Part shown: one piece after another, positions 36,763 to 46,741 of the stretch
How positions within the stretch are numbered: position 1 is the first letter of the stretch
Layout: the number at the start of each line of letters is the position of its first letter
Assembly (NCBI RefSeq): GCF_028473665.1
Contig: NZ_CP098774.1
Span: forward strand, 434,001 to 498,000
Length of the DNA stretch: 64,000 bases
Reading direction: 5' to 3'
Source of the DNA: Sphingomonas sp. QA11
GTDB taxonomy: Bacteria; Pseudomonadota; Alphaproteobacteria; Sphingomonadales; Sphingomonadaceae
Made by a program: the position numbers and the translations under genes
Notes under the pieces: generated by a model
Database searches by the model: none
Seen by the model: the letters and a program-made list of their open reading frames with translations, nothing else
What the model was told of the DNA's origin: nothing

Positions 36763-37734
36763 ATGACCCTCGCCCTCGACATATTCCGCGCGCTCGCGGA
36801 CGCCACCCGGCTTCGCATCCTCGCGCTGCTGCGCTCGATGGAGCTGTCGGTCGGCGAGCTGGCACAGGTGCTCGGACAAAGCCAGCCGCGCGTCAGCCGC
36901 CACGTTAAGATCCTGTGCGACGCGGGCCTTGCGGAGCGGCGCAAGGAGGGCAGCTGGGTGTTCGTGGCGCTTGGCGCCGCCTCGAAGGTCGATCCGGTGC
37001 TCGCCTCGCTTGACGAATGGGGCAAGGTCGAGCCTGACCACTGGGCGGTGGCGGATGCGGCGCGGCTCGCGGCGGTGCGCGCCGACCGCGCTGCCTCGGC
37101 GGCCGGCTGGTTCGAGGCGAATGCCGGTCAATGGGATGCGATCCGCTCGCTGCATATCGCGGAGAGCGAGGTCGAGGCGGCGATGTCGGCGGTGCTTGGC
37201 GACGCGCCGATCGGCCAGCTCATCGATATCGGCACCGGCACCGGCCGCATGCTGGAGCTGTTCGCCGGCCGCGCGAAATATGCGCTGGGTATCGACCGCA
37301 GTTCGGAAATGCTCCGCCTTGCCCGTGCCAAGCTGTCCGAGCGCGGGCTCGCCAACACTGAACTGCGTCAGGCGGATTTGTACGCGCTGCCGCTCGGCGA
37401 TGGCGAGGCGGACGCGGCGATCCTTCACCACGTGCTCCATTTCGCTCAGCAGCCTGGCGCTGCCATCGCCGAGGCGGCGCGGGTACTGGCCGATGGCGGG
37501 CGCCTGCTCATCGCGGATTTCGCGTCGCACGACCGCGAGGATCTGCGGACCCGCGACGCGCATACGCGCCTCGGTTTTTCGGACGAGCAGATCGCGGCGT
37601 GGTTCGATGCCGCCGGGCTGGTCTCGGCGCGGACCGAGACGCTTGAGGGCGGCGAACTGACGGTGAAACTCTGGCTGGCGCGCAAGGCGGCGGCCCCAAA
37701 ACAGATACCGGTACGAGAGGTTAAGGCAGCATGA
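36763..37734 (+). CDS. sahR: ArsR-type regulator fused to a SAM methyltransferase domain
   Basis: 323 aa from ATG 36763. Residues 1-85 form an ArsR winged helix (DATRLRILALL, LGQSQPRVSRHVKILCDAGL); residues about 145-260 form a class I methyltransferase (LIDIGTGTGRMLELF, LGIDRSSEMLRLA, ILHHVLHF). There are no clear metal-site cysteines in the HTH. SahR regulators of Proteobacteria respond to S-adenosylhomocysteine and control methionine-cycle genes, which fits metF and metH downstream and the 22-bp palindrome upstream. The identity is inferred from context. The stop overlaps metF (ATGA). Confidence 0.82.
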   Translation: MTLALDIFRALADATRLRILALLRSMELSVGELAQVLGQSQPRVSRHVKILCDAGLAERRKEGSWVFVALGAASKVDPVLASLDEWGKVEPDHWAVADAARLAAVRADRAASAAGWFEANAGQWDAIRSLHIAESEVEAAMSAVLGDAPIGQLIDIGTGTGRMLELFAGRAKYALGIDRSSEMLRLARAKLSERGLANTELRQADLYALPLGDGEADAAILHHVLHFAQQPGAAIAEAARVLADGGRLLIADFASHDREDLRTRDAHTRLGFSDEQIAAWFDAAGLVSARTETLEGGELTVKLWLARKAAAPKQIPVREVKAA

Positions 37735-38669
37735 CGACCCAGAACCCGCAAAGCGAAGCGCGTCGCGCCCAGGCGTCGCCCTTGTTCGCTGATCTCGCGG
37801 GCGACGCACAGGTGTCGTTCGAGTTCTTCCCGCCCAAGACGCCCAAGATGGAAGAAACCCTGTGGGAGGCGGTGAAGACGCTTGAGCCGCTCGGCCCGCG
37901 TTTCGTCTCGGTCACCTATGGCGCTGGCGGGTCGACCCGCGAACGCACCCATGCGACGGTCGCGCGGATCCAGCGCGAGACCTCGCTGGCGGCTGCCGCG
38001 CACCTCACCTGCGTCGAGGCGAGCAAGACCGAGATCGATCAGGTGGCGGAGGAATATTGGGCCGCCGGCGTTCGGCATATCGTCGCGCTGCGCGGCGATC
38101 CGCCCGTTGCCGGTGCGAAGTTCGCTGCGCATCCTGATGGTTATGAGAATGCGGCCGCGCTGGTCGCTGGCCTGAAGAAGCTTCATCCGTTCGAGATCTC
38201 GGTCGCCGCCTATCCCGAATGCCACCCGGATTCGCCGGACGCGACGGCGGATATCGACAATCTCAAGCGAAAGCTTGATGCCGGCGCGAACCGGGCGATC
38301 ACCCAGTTCTTCTTCTCGCCAGAGGCATTTTTCCGTTTCCGTGACCGTGTCGCCGCGGCCGGGATCACGGCGGAAATCGTTCCCGGCATCCTGCCCGTCT
38401 CCAACGTGGCGCAGACCCGCAAGTTCGCGGCGATGTGCGGCGCCGGGATCCCCGACTGGATGGGCCGCTTGTTCGACGGGCTCGACGATCACCCCGCCGC
38501 GCGCCAGCTCGTCGCGGCGACGGTCGCCGCCGAGATGTGCCGCCGGCTCTATGCCGGCGATGTGCGCAGCTTCCATTTCTACACGCTCAACCGCGCCGAA
38601 CTGAGCTTCGCGATCTGCCACATGCTTGGGTTGCGCGCGAAGGTACCGGCGCATGAGGCGGCGGCCTGA
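37731..38669 (+). CDS. metF: Methylenetetrahydrofolate reductase
   Basis: 312 aa. It reduces 5,10-methylene-THF to 5-methyl-THF with NAD(P)H and FAD and supplies MetH. Motifs: VSFEFFPPKTP, VTYGAGGSTRERT, HLTCVEASKTEI, ALRGDPP, and NRAITQFFFSPEAFFRF near the C-terminal half. Its ATG overlaps the SahR stop by 4 bp, and the first metH gene starts 5 bp after its own stop. Confidence 0.95.
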   Translation: MTTQNPQSEARRAQASPLFADLAGDAQVSFEFFPPKTPKMEETLWEAVKTLEPLGPRFVSVTYGAGGSTRERTHATVARIQRETSLAAAAHLTCVEASKTEIDQVAEEYWAAGVRHIVALRGDPPVAGAKFAAHPDGYENAAALVAGLKKLHPFEISVAAYPECHPDSPDATADIDNLKRKLDAGANRAITQFFFSPEAFFRFRDRVAAAGITAEIVPGILPVSNVAQTRKFAAMCGAGIPDWMGRLFDGLDDHPAARQLVAATVAAEMCRRLYAGDVRSFHFYTLNRAELSFAICHMLGLRAKVPAHEAAA

Positions 38670-38674
38670 AGGAT

Positions 38675-39727
38675 ATGACCATGACTGCACGCGAGACACT
38701 GCTGGCCGAGGCCGCCAAGCGAATCCTCATCACTGACGGCGCGTTCGGCACCGAGATCCAGAACTGGAAGCTGAGCGAGGCCGACTATGCCGGTACGCTC
38801 GGTCTGGCCAAGGACCAGAAGGGCAATAACGACATCCTGGCGCTGACCAAGCCCGAGGTGCCGGAGACGATCACCCGCGAATATCTCGACGCCGGATCCG
38901 ACATCGTCTCGACCAATACCTTCAGCGCCAATGTGATCAGCCAGGCCGATTATGCGGCAGAGAGCCTGGTCAAGGAAATCAACATCGCCTCCGCGCAGAT
39001 CGCGCGCCGGCTGGCCGACCAATATGCCGCGAAAGACGGTCGCCCGCGCTTCGTCGCCGGCGCGATCGGGCCGACCAACAAGACGCTGTCGTTGTCGCCC
39101 GACGTCAACGACCCCGGCTTCCGGGAGATCGACTTCGACTATCTGAAGGATGTCTATCGCGAACAGATCGACGCGCTGCTCGAAGGCGGCGTCGATTTCA
39201 TCCTGATCGAGACGGTGTTCGACACCCTCAACGCCAAGGCCGGCGTCATGGCGGCGCTTGAGGCGGCGGATGCGCTCGGCCGCGACGTGCCGATCATGCT
39301 GTCGATGACCCTGACCGACCTGTCGGGCCGCAATCTTTCCGGCCATACGGTCGAGGCATTCTGGCACGCAGTGCGCCACGCAAGGCCGATCACCATCGGG
39401 CTCAACTGCTCGTTCGGGGCCGAACAGCTCCGCCCGCATGTGCGCACGCTCAGCGATATCGCCGACACGCTGATCATGGTTTATCCGAACGCGGGCCTCC
39501 CCAACGAACTCGGCGAATATGACGAGCAGCCGGCGACCACCGCCGGGCTGGTGCGCGAATGGGCGGCCAACGGCCAGGTCAACATCCTGGGCGGCTGCTG
39601 CGGATCGACCCCCGCGCATATCGCGGCGATCGCCGGGGCGGTCGCCGGTCTCCCCCCGCGCGCGCCAGCGGTGCCGCCGGTGAGGACCCGGCTCGCCGGG
39701 CTGGAGCCGATGACGATGGGCGCGTAG
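38675..39727 (+). CDS. metH: Methionine synthase, homocysteine-binding subunit (split MetH)
   Basis: 350 aa, corresponding to the first module of cobalamin-dependent methionine synthase. It is a zinc barrel that activates homocysteine; the ligands C245 (LNCSFGAEQ), C308 and C309 ([10 protein letters not shown]) are all present. It ends cleanly after the barrel, where E. coli MetH continues. The rest of the enzyme is the next gene, 104 bp downstream across a REP hairpin. Together the two chains (350 + 867 aa) equal one full-length MetH. Confidence 0.93.
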   Translation: MTMTARETLLAEAAKRILITDGAFGTEIQNWKLSEADYAGTLGLAKDQKGNNDILALTKPEVPETITREYLDAGSDIVSTNTFSANVISQADYAAESLVKEINIASAQIARRLADQYAAKDGRPRFVAGAIGPTNKTLSLSPDVNDPGFREIDFDYLKDVYREQIDALLEGGVDFILIETVFDTLNAKAGVMAALEAADALGRDVPIMLSMTLTDLSGRNLSGHTVEAFWHAVRHARPITIGLNCSFGAEQLRPHVRTLSDIADTLIMVYPNAGLPNELGEYDEQPATTAGLVREWAANGQVNILGGCCGSTPAHIAAIAGAVAGLPPRAPAVPPVRTRLAGLEPMTMGA

Positions 39728-39745
39728 GCGCAGGGACAACCCAAA

Positions 39746-39822
39746 CCGTTCGTGTCGAGCGAAGTCGAGACACAATGACGGCGCGCTCACCCAGCTTTCT
39801 CGACTTCGCTCGAAACGAACGG
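39746..39822. repeat. REP hairpin between the two metH genes
   Basis: The plus arm starts at 39746 (CCGTTCGTGTCGAGCGAAGT and on to 39773) and the complementary arm runs 39796-39822 (CTCGACTTCGCTCGAAACGA inside it). One more copy of the arm lies at 62828. Only about 22 nt of spacer separate the arms. Confidence 0.7.
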
Positions 39823-39830
39823 ATTTTATT

Positions 39831-42434
39831 TTGGCCTCTGCCCCCTCCACCGCCCAGTTCGTCAATATCGGCGAGCGCACCAACGTCACCGGGTCGGCGC
39901 GCTTCAAGAAGCTGATCATGGCGGGTGACTATGCCGCCGCGGTCGAGGTCGCGCTGCAGCAGGTGGAATCGGGCGCCCAGGTGCTTGACGTCAACATGGA
40001 CGAGGGTCTGCTCGACGCCGAAGTGGCGATGACCACCTTCCTGAAGCTGATCGCCGCCGAGCCGGATATCGCGCGAATCCCTTTCATGGTCGACAGCTCG
40101 AAATGGTCGGTGATCGAGGCCGGGCTGAAATGCGTCAGCGGCAAGCCGATCGTGAATTCGATCAGCATGAAGGAAGGGGAAGCTCAGTTCCTTTCTCAGG
40201 CCAGGAAGGTCATGCACTATGGCGCCGCCGTCGTCGTCATGGCGTTCGACGAGGTGGGCCAGGCGGATACCAGGGATCGCAAGGTCGAGATCTGCGAACG
40301 TGCCTATAACCTGCTGATGGGCATCGGCTTTCCGCCCGAGGATATCATCTTCGATCCCAACATCTTCGCCGTGGCGACGGGGATCGAGGAGCACAACAAC
40401 TATGCGGTCGATTTCATCGAGGCCTGCAAGGAGATCAAGGCGCGCCTCCCGCATTGCCACATTTCCGGCGGCCTTTCGAACCTCAGCTTCTCGTTCCGCG
40501 GCAATGAGCCGGTGCGCCGCGCGATGCATTCGGTGTTCCTCTATTATGCGATCCCGGCCGGGCTGGACATGGCGATCGTCAATGCCGGGCAACTCGACGT
40601 GTACGACACGATCGATCCGGAACTGCGCCAGGCTTGTGAGGACGTCATCCTCAACAAGGACGAGGGGGGGACCGAACGGCTGATCGCTCTCGCGGAACGC
40701 TACAAGGGCACTGACGAGGTCGCCGAGAAGCAGGCGGCCGAATGGCGTGGCTGGCCCGTCGCCAAGCGGCTGGAACATGCCCTGGTCAAGGGCATCGACG
40801 CGCATGTCGTCGATGACACGGAGGAAGCGCGGCAGCTCTACGCCCGCCCGATCGAAGTGATCGAAGGCCCGCTGATGGATGGCATGAACGTCGTCGGCGA
40901 CCTGTTCGGCTCGGGCAAGATGTTCCTGCCCCAGGTGGTGAAGTCGGCGCGCGTGATGAAGAAGGCGGTGGCGCATCTGCTGCCCTTCATCGAGGCGGCC
41001 AAGGAGCCCGGTGCGCGCGGGAAGGGCAAGATCATCATGGCGACCGTGAAGGGCGACGTGCATGATATCGGCAAGAACATCGTTGGCGTCGTGCTCCAGT
41101 GCAACGGCTTCGACGTGGTCGACATGGGCGTCATGGTGCCCTGGTCCGACATCCTGAAGGCGGCGAACGAGAATGACGCCGACATGATCGGCCTGTCCGG
41201 CCTGATCACCCCGTCGCTCGACGAGATGGTCACCGTCGCCGAGGAGATGAAGCGTTCCGGCATGACGATGCCGCTGCTGATCGGCGGCGCCACCACGTCG
41301 AAGGTCCATACCGCGTTGCGCATCGCCCCTGCCTATGATGGTCCCGTGGTCCATGTGCTCGACGCCAGCCGTGCGGTCGGCGTCGCCTCGACCCTGGTCA
41401 GCGACACGCAGAAAGACGCCTTCGTCCTAAAGACCGCCGACGAATATGAGGCGGTGCGCGTCGCCCGCGCCGGTCGCAGCCAGAGCGAACTGGTCACGCT
41501 CCAGGTCGCACGCGACAATGCGTTCGAGGCTGACATGAACCTCAAGCCGCCGACGCCGCTTCAGCCCGGCGTGCACATCTTCCGCGACTGGGACCTGGCC
41601 GAACTGCGCGAGGTGATCGACTGGACGCCCTTCTTCCGCGCCTGGGAACTGGCCGGCAACTACCCGGCCATTCTGGACGACAAGGTCGTCGGGGAAAGCG
41701 CGCGCAGCCTGTTCGCCGATGCCAATGCGATGCTCGACAAGATCGTTGCCGAGAAGTGGCTGGTCGCGCGGGGCGTGGCGGGCCTGTGGCCATGCCGCCG
41801 CGAAGGCGACGACGTCATCATCCATCTCGAGGACGAGAGCCATGTGACATTGCCCTTCCTCCGCCAGCAGATCGCCAAGCGCGAGGGCAGGGCGAACATG
41901 TGCCTCGCCGACTTCATCAGCCATGATGGCGACTGGATCGGCGGCTTCGCGGTCAGCGTGCACGGCATCGAACCGCACCTCGCCCGCTTCAAGGCGGCGA
42001 TCGACGATTATTCGGACATCCTGTTGAAGGCGCTGGCCGATCGCTTCGCCGAGGCGCTGGCCGAGGCGATGCACCGCCATGTCCGTACCACGCTCTGGGG
42101 CTATGCGCCTGACGAGCAGCTTACCAACGAAGCGCTGATCAGGGAGCAATATCGCGGCATCCGCCCGGCGCCCGGTTATCCGGCCTGCCCCGACCACAGC
42201 CTGAAGCCGACCCTGTTCAAGCTGCTCGATGCCCATCACGCGACGGGCATCTCGCTGACGGAAAGCTTCGCGATGTTGCCGACGGCGGCTGTCTCCGGCT
42301 TTTATTTCGGCCATCCCGAGGCCGAATATTTCGGCGTGGCGCGCGTCGGGCGCGATCAGCTCGAGGAATATGCCGGGCGGCGCGGGGTTGATCTCCAGAC
42401 CGCCGAGCGGTGGCTGCGGCCCAACCTGGACTGA
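39831..42434 (+). CDS. metH: Methionine synthase, folate/B12/reactivation subunit (split MetH)
   Basis: 867 aa, starting at TTG 39831; no ATG or GTG is available before [10 protein letters not shown], and the ribosome site is weak. Order: pterin-binding barrel (about 10-270), helical cap (about 300-390), B12-binding domain with [11 protein letters not shown] (base-off His ligand), [13 protein letters not shown] and GGATTS, then the AdoMet activation domain ending [19 protein letters not shown]. With the previous gene it makes methionine from homocysteine and 5-methyl-THF. Confidence 0.93.
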   Translation: MASAPSTAQFVNIGERTNVTGSARFKKLIMAGDYAAAVEVALQQVESGAQVLDVNMDEGLLDAEVAMTTFLKLIAAEPDIARIPFMVDSSKWSVIEAGLKCVSGKPIVNSISMKEGEAQFLSQARKVMHYGAAVVVMAFDEVGQADTRDRKVEICERAYNLLMGIGFPPEDIIFDPNIFAVATGIEEHNNYAVDFIEACKEIKARLPHCHISGGLSNLSFSFRGNEPVRRAMHSVFLYYAIPAGLDMAIVNAGQLDVYDTIDPELRQACEDVILNKDEGGTERLIALAERYKGTDEVAEKQAAEWRGWPVAKRLEHALVKGIDAHVVDDTEEARQLYARPIEVIEGPLMDGMNVVGDLFGSGKMFLPQVVKSARVMKKAVAHLLPFIEAAKEPGARGKGKIIMATVKGDVHDIGKNIVGVVLQCNGFDVVDMGVMVPWSDILKAANENDADMIGLSGLITPSLDEMVTVAEEMKRSGMTMPLLIGGATTSKVHTALRIAPAYDGPVVHVLDASRAVGVASTLVSDTQKDAFVLKTADEYEAVRVARAGRSQSELVTLQVARDNAFEADMNLKPPTPLQPGVHIFRDWDLAELREVIDWTPFFRAWELAGNYPAILDDKVVGESARSLFADANAMLDKIVAEKWLVARGVAGLWPCRREGDDVIIHLEDESHVTLPFLRQQIAKREGRANMCLADFISHDGDWIGGFAVSVHGIEPHLARFKAAIDDYSDILLKALADRFAEALAEAMHRHVRTTLWGYAPDEQLTNEALIREQYRGIRPAPGYPACPDHSLKPTLFKLLDAHHATGISLTESFAMLPTAAVSGFYFGHPEAEYFGVARVGRDQLEEYAGRRGVDLQTAERWLRPNLD

Positions 42435-42558
42435 TCTTTTCATTTCTTCCCGTCGCGGACGGGGAGAGAGCGATCCGGAGGAGGGCGGAAGGGATATTTC
42501 GGGACATGTCGGCACGGCGCGTCGTGCCAATGCTGCGCCGACACTCTATGGTTCGGCG

Positions 42559-42888
42559 ATGTCCTATCTCTATCTCGCCATCGCGATCGCCTCGGAGGTG
42601 TGCGCCACGTCCTTCATGAAGCTGTCGGAAGGGTTCACCTGACCGGTGCCGTCGATCGTCACCATCGTCGGCTATGGAATCGCCTTCTATTTCCTGTCGC
42701 TTACCCTGAGGACGATCCCGACGGGCGTCGCCTATGCGATCTGGTCCGGCGTCGGCATCGTCCTGATCGCGGCGATCGCCTGGATCTTCCACGGGCAGAA
42801 GCTCGATGCCGCCGCCATCGCTGGCATGACGCTGATCATTGCGGGTGTGCTGGTGATGAATGTCTTTTCGAAAGCGGCGGCGCATTGA
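42559..42888 (+). pseudogene. SMR multidrug efflux gene (EmrE/SugE-like) broken by TGA
   Basis: The frame from ATG 42559 encodes a 109-codon SMR protein, but codon 28 is TGA (42640-42642), between EGFT and PVPS, where EmrE has Arg (a one-base change from CGA). Both sides keep SMR features: E13 in the first helix (the proton/drug-binding Glu) and the later [19 protein letters not shown] and [17 protein letters not shown] helices. Restart at GTG 42646 would lack the essential first helix. Sequencing error or read-through cannot be excluded. Confidence 0.8.
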
Positions 42889-43197
42889 GCCGGTCGCGCG
42901 TTCGTTGCTATCAGGAGCCACAGGCTCGTCATCACGCCGCCGGTGCCGATACTGTACCCTTTTCTAAGGTCAGGACTCATTGAAGTGAGAGGCTCGAAAT
43001 CGGAATTGGCCCGCTCTCTCTCTCTCTCTCTCTCTCTCTCTAAGTTCTTGTTGTCGCAGCGTGAAAAGCTAGACCGCGAACTCAAGAACGACAGCTTTCG
43101 GCATGAACGTTGAACGGTCGACATTGGTGGTTAGCGGCCCGACAAGTGTTCGCTCGTTTCGGTGGAAGGCGGACACAAACAGCGATAGGCTGGCGCC
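42889..43197. other. Intergenic stretch with a dinucleotide tract
   Basis: No supported gene. It holds the (CT)14 tract at 43014-43041. A minus-strand open frame crossing the broken SMR gene reads through the tract as an RE repeat and is not credible. Confidence 0.5.
43014..43041. repeat. (CT)14 microsatellite
   Basis: Twenty-eight consecutive bases alternate C and T without interruption. Confidence 0.95.
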
Positions 43198-43533
43198 ATG
43201 AGAGTGACGAAAGGCGGCAACTTTTTCCGGGGCAGCCACATCCCCGGTCCGACGCATAATCTCTTGAGAATGCGAGTTCAGCCCACGCACAACGGTGGCT
43301 TCGACGTGCGGGTCTTACCGGCCATTGGTGGTTGCTCCCATGGGGACCCCATCGACGCCGATGAGACTCGCGGCTGGATCAGCGTAGGTGTCGAGCGTGC
43401 CAACGATGAACTTGGGACCAGCTACGGCGTCGTCGAAGCAGAGGTTGTCGCGAACGACAGTCGGAGACCCGAAGTTTACGCCGAGTTAGCGCGTCGGATC
43501 GTCCTCGCCGTGCATCAGGAAGCCGGGGCCTAA
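43198..43533 (+). CDS. Hypothetical orphan protein
   Basis: 111 aa from ATG 43198. The C-terminal half (GWISVGVERANDELGTSYG, then EVVANDSRRPEVYAELARRI) reads like real protein; the first half is less clear. There is no recognised domain, signal peptide or membrane segment. It has lower-GC composition than its neighbours and sits between the (CT)14 tract and the nested palindromes, so it may have been acquired. Confidence 0.5.
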   Translation: MRVTKGGNFFRGSHIPGPTHNLLRMRVQPTHNGGFDVRVLPAIGGCSHGDPIDADETRGWISVGVERANDELGTSYGVVEAEVVANDSRRPEVYAELARRIVLAVHQEAGA

Positions 43534-43934
43534 CGTCCGCTATCGGGGCCCCCACCGGCCACCGCGAATGGCAAGAATTGCGGCGAATGCGGTCATCCAG
43601 AATTATGAGGCCATCATTCAGGCAGTCAGCGAATGCCGCGGAGCGCCGATTCAAATCGCACCAAGCCCGTCGCAACATGATCTCCACCGAAGCCCTTCGG
43701 TCCTGCTCTTTCTCATTTTCGCAACGCTGGTTTCCCTATTCCGGCAGGGATTTTCCCTGTTATCCGATAACAGGGAATTCAATATCAAGGCATTGAATAT
43801 ATTCGACAATATCGACGAATAAGCGTCCTGTTCCGCCTGGAAAAAAGAAGTTCCCTGTAAATTTCCCTGTTAATTGCCTGGAACAGGGAAATTGGGATGT
43901 CCGGGGCGGATATGATCCCGCTGGCGGGGCCGCG
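43534..43934. other. Intergenic stretch with clustered palindromes
   Basis: No supported gene; two short open frames here do not look coding. The right part is filled by TTCCCTGTT-type inverted repeats. Confidence 0.5.
43732..43893. repeat. Cluster of TTCCCTGTT inverted repeats
   Basis: Three structures: TCCCT...AGGGA (43733-43750); a perfect 12-bp-arm palindrome TTCCCTGTTATC with one central base (43753-43777); and AATTTCCCTGTT (43860-43871) with its complement at 43882-43893, spacer 10 nt. A lone TTCCCTGTA is at 43851. All share the TTCCCTGT core. Confidence 0.85.
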
Positions 43935-44945
43935 CTACCGCCATACCGGATTTGACGTCAGGTCCGCCGGATACATGTTCACATATTGCGCCATGCGCGG
44001 CCGGGCGGCGCGGTTCGGGCTTGCGCCGTGGGGCAGGTCCTGCCGCCAGAGGATGAGGTCGCCCGCACCGGCGGCGATCGGCACGGCCCGGTCGCTCAGG
44101 TCGATCGTCCGCGGGTCCCCATCGCCCACGCTTCCGAGCCAGTCCTCGATTCCGTGATGGAAACCCGGCACGAGCTGAAGCGCGCCCTGATCCCCGGTGG
44201 TCTCGGTCAGATAGAGGATGCCCTGGGTCGCGAACGGGATCGGCAGGGCAAGGCTCATGTCGAAATGCAGGTTCGGCCCGGGAAAGGTGAAACCCGGCCG
44301 CTCGGGCGGGTTGAAGCTCAGCCGGTCGGTGATCATCCAGAGGTCGGCGGTTCCCCAGAGCTGGGCGAATGCCTTGTGCACCCGTGGCGATTGTCGCGCC
44401 GCTTCCATCGCTGAATCCTGGAAGTGCTGGACCATGATGCCGTTGGGGCGGCGTTCGTACCAGCTTTGCGGATCGTCGGGCGTCGCGTTCACCTGCCGCC
44501 AGAGCAGCTCCTCGGCCGCTCTGGCCTGATCCGGGGTGATTGCCTGGCGCAGGATGACGAAGCCATGTTCGTCCCAATGCGCCAGATCCTCCCGGTCGAG
44601 GACGGGCGGGGCCTCGTCGATCGCCCGCAGCCTCTGCGCGATCCCGTCCGGCGGCGGCGCGCCGTCGAGCCATGCATGATAGCGCGCGACCTTCAGCGGA
44701 TCGGGCTCCCCGGCGGTTTCCAGGACCCAGGCCTGGAATGTCGGCAAATCGGGCTGCTCGGCGCCAAGATATTTCAGCGTCTGCTCGAGCCCGAGACCCA
44801 GCACGTCGAGCAACGGGCGCGACTGGGTTTCCCGGTTCGCCTCCGCCTGCGACCGGAAGGTGCAGCGCGCCCAATAATCTTCAAGCCCGCGGATATGGGG
44901 CAGATGGTCCGGGGCGGAGGCGAGCGCGGCTGAGGAAGCGGTCAT
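43935..44945 (-). CDS. Phytanoyl-CoA dioxygenase family protein
   Basis: 336 aa. It is an Fe(II)/2-oxoglutarate-type oxygenase fold. The HxD pair is in NLHFDMSLALP and the distal His in LPHGASPNRAARPR, whose Arg would bind 2-oxoglutarate. An N-terminal helical extension (about 1-120) precedes the PhyH core. The substrate is unknown. It lies 54 bp after the PafA-like gene on the same strand, so cotranscription is possible. Confidence 0.87.
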   Translation of the reverse strand: MTASSAALASAPDHLPHIRGLEDYWARCTFRSQAEANRETQSRPLLDVLGLGLEQTLKYLGAEQPDLPTFQAWVLETAGEPDPLKVARYHAWLDGAPPPDGIAQRLRAIDEAPPVLDREDLAHWDEHGFVILRQAITPDQARAAEELLWRQVNATPDDPQSWYERRPNGIMVQHFQDSAMEAARQSPRVHKAFAQLWGTADLWMITDRLSFNPPERPGFTFPGPNLHFDMSLALPIPFATQGILYLTETTGDQGALQLVPGFHHGIEDWLGSVGDGDPRTIDLSDRAVPIAAGAGDLILWRQDLPHGASPNRAARPRMAQYVNMYPADLTSNPVWR

Positions 44946-44999
44946 CGGGGCCCAACATCGATCAGCGCCACGGCCTCGTCAACCGTCCCGGCATCTCCG

Positions 45000-46661
45000 T
45001 CAGTGGCAGGTCGAACCCAGCCCCGCATCGAGATCCAGGCACCGGCCATCCGGCTTGGGCGCTGAGACCGGCAGGCCGATCAGGCCGGCGAGCGTCGGCA
45101 TGATGTCGACCGTTTCGACCGACAAGGGCTGCTCGAACCCGGTCATGCCCTTGCGCCAGAACAGGATGGGCACCCGGCGGTCATAGTCCCAGAAGCTGCC
45201 ATGGGTAGCGACGCTGCCCCTAGTCGGATCGGCGATCGGCGTGATGCGCGGCTTCATCGCGACAAGAATGTCGCCCGATCGCGGCGCGTAATAGGAAGCA
45301 CGGGCACGCTGGAGCAATGTCCAGGTTTCGGGCGGCCCGCTCGGGCTCGGCGTCGCCGCGATCGCGCTGGCGGGGAGGGCATCGGCGACCTGGGGATGGG
45401 CGCGGATTCGGGCAAGCGCTTCCTTCAAGACCGCGGCATGCTGCTCCTTCGTCAGCGTCGGGTCGATCCAGACATCGCCCGAACCGGCATCGCCGTAGAG
45501 CAGCGGGCCGGTGACCTTGAGCTTCAGCTTGGCGATGATGTCCTCGCCGATGCCGGCCAGGGTGAAATTCGGGTCGATCCGCGCCGCTTCGGGGATGCCG
45601 TGTTCACGGTTACGCTCCGGCAGGTCGTGGCCGCCATGGTCGGCGGTGAGCGCCACGGCATAATCGACTCCGGTCTTGTCGAGTATGTCGAAGAAGGAGC
45701 CGAGCGACCGGTCGAGATTGGCGAGTTGCACGCACATCTCGTTACCCTCGGTGCCATAGCCATGGCCGACATAGTCGGTGGCCGAGGCGCCGACCGCGAT
45801 CAGGTCGGTCGCGCTGCCCTGGCCGAGCTTCATGTCCTGGATCATGCCGGCGGCGAGCGCGAGGATCGCGGCGTCGAAGGCGGGCGAGGCGCGGAACTTG
45901 CCCGCGTCGCCGGCGGCTCGCTCGAAACGGCCGCTGCCGACGGTCTTGCCGCCGCCGACCGGGATGGCGCGGTCGTGCGGCAGGCAGAAATCGGGTTCGT
46001 CGAGCGGCCCCTGTGCCTGCGCGATCAGCGCCGACACGGTTGTGTTGGTACGCTCGACCACCGGCGGCGCGACTCGGCCGGCATAGGAGACGAACGCCTT
46101 GCCGTTCCACCACCAGAGCTCGTCCACCTTGTGGCCGCCCATCATCACCGCCGCGCGGTCCTTGCCTGCCACCGACACGACGCGCGCCGCCGGGTTCGCC
46201 GCCTTCATCCGCTCGCCGAGCGTCGGGACGAGCAGATGCTTGTCTGACACGGTATATTTGGAGGAGGTGCTGCCGGGCACGCTCTCGTCCTCGGCGCAAT
46301 AGACCTGCTTGTCGGCCCGCGGCGTCTTCAGGTCGGTCCAGTTGTTGGCGATGATGCCGGTATGTTCGGGGCGGAACCCGGACAGGATGGTCGAATGGCC
46401 TGGGCAGGTCTCGGTCGCGGCATGGCTCTGATAGCCCGAGGGGAAGACCGCGCCGTTCAGCAGCCGCGCAAAGCCACCGGTGAAGCGGTTGCGATATTCG
46501 GCGAACAGGTCGGCGGAGAATTGATCGACCGAGATGGTGACGATCAGCTTCGGCGGGGTCCGGGGGGCGGCTGCGGCGCTTGGCGGGGGCGTTTCCTGGG
46601 CCTGGAGCGGGGCCGACAAGGCGATGGCGGCCAGGGTGGCGATCGATGCCAATCTTTTCAC
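45000..46661 (-). CDS. PafA-like alkaline phosphatase, exported
   Basis: 553 aa from GTG 46661 (GGAG upstream), with a signal peptide ending near LQAQE. The nucleophile motif ATETCPGHS is at 81-90 (the Thr would be phosphorylated) and metal sites are seen in VTISVDQFS, GASATDYVGH, TADHGGHDL and ATHGSFW. The family is the phosphate-irrepressible PafA group of the alkaline phosphatase superfamily. The size is normal. It is divergent from the DsbD-like gene. Confidence 0.9.
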   Translation of the reverse strand: MKRLASIATLAAIALSAPLQAQETPPPSAAAAPRTPPKLIVTISVDQFSADLFAEYRNRFTGGFARLLNGAVFPSGYQSHAATETCPGHSTILSGFRPEHTGIIANNWTDLKTPRADKQVYCAEDESVPGSTSSKYTVSDKHLLVPTLGERMKAANPAARVVSVAGKDRAAVMMGGHKVDELWWWNGKAFVSYAGRVAPPVVERTNTTVSALIAQAQGPLDEPDFCLPHDRAIPVGGGKTVGSGRFERAAGDAGKFRASPAFDAAILALAAGMIQDMKLGQGSATDLIAVGASATDYVGHGYGTEGNEMCVQLANLDRSLGSFFDILDKTGVDYAVALTADHGGHDLPERNREHGIPEAARIDPNFTLAGIGEDIIAKLKLKVTGPLLYGDAGSGDVWIDPTLTKEQHAAVLKEALARIRAHPQVADALPASAIAATPSPSGPPETWTLLQRARASYYAPRSGDILVAMKPRITPIADPTRGSVATHGSFWDYDRRVPILFWRKGMTGFEQPLSVETVDIMPTLAGLIGLPVSAPKPDGRCLDLDAGLGSTCH

Positions 46662-46741
46662 GTGTTGTTTCTCCGCGCTCAGGTGCAATGCACCCCACCT
46701 GCCGCTATGGGCGAGTGGGTGACTGCCGACAAGGATGGGCG

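Noticed and set aside
42732..43124. Minus-strand frame with an RE repeat
   Set aside because: It is antisense to the SMR pseudogene and reads through the (CT)14 tract; no domain or ribosome site.
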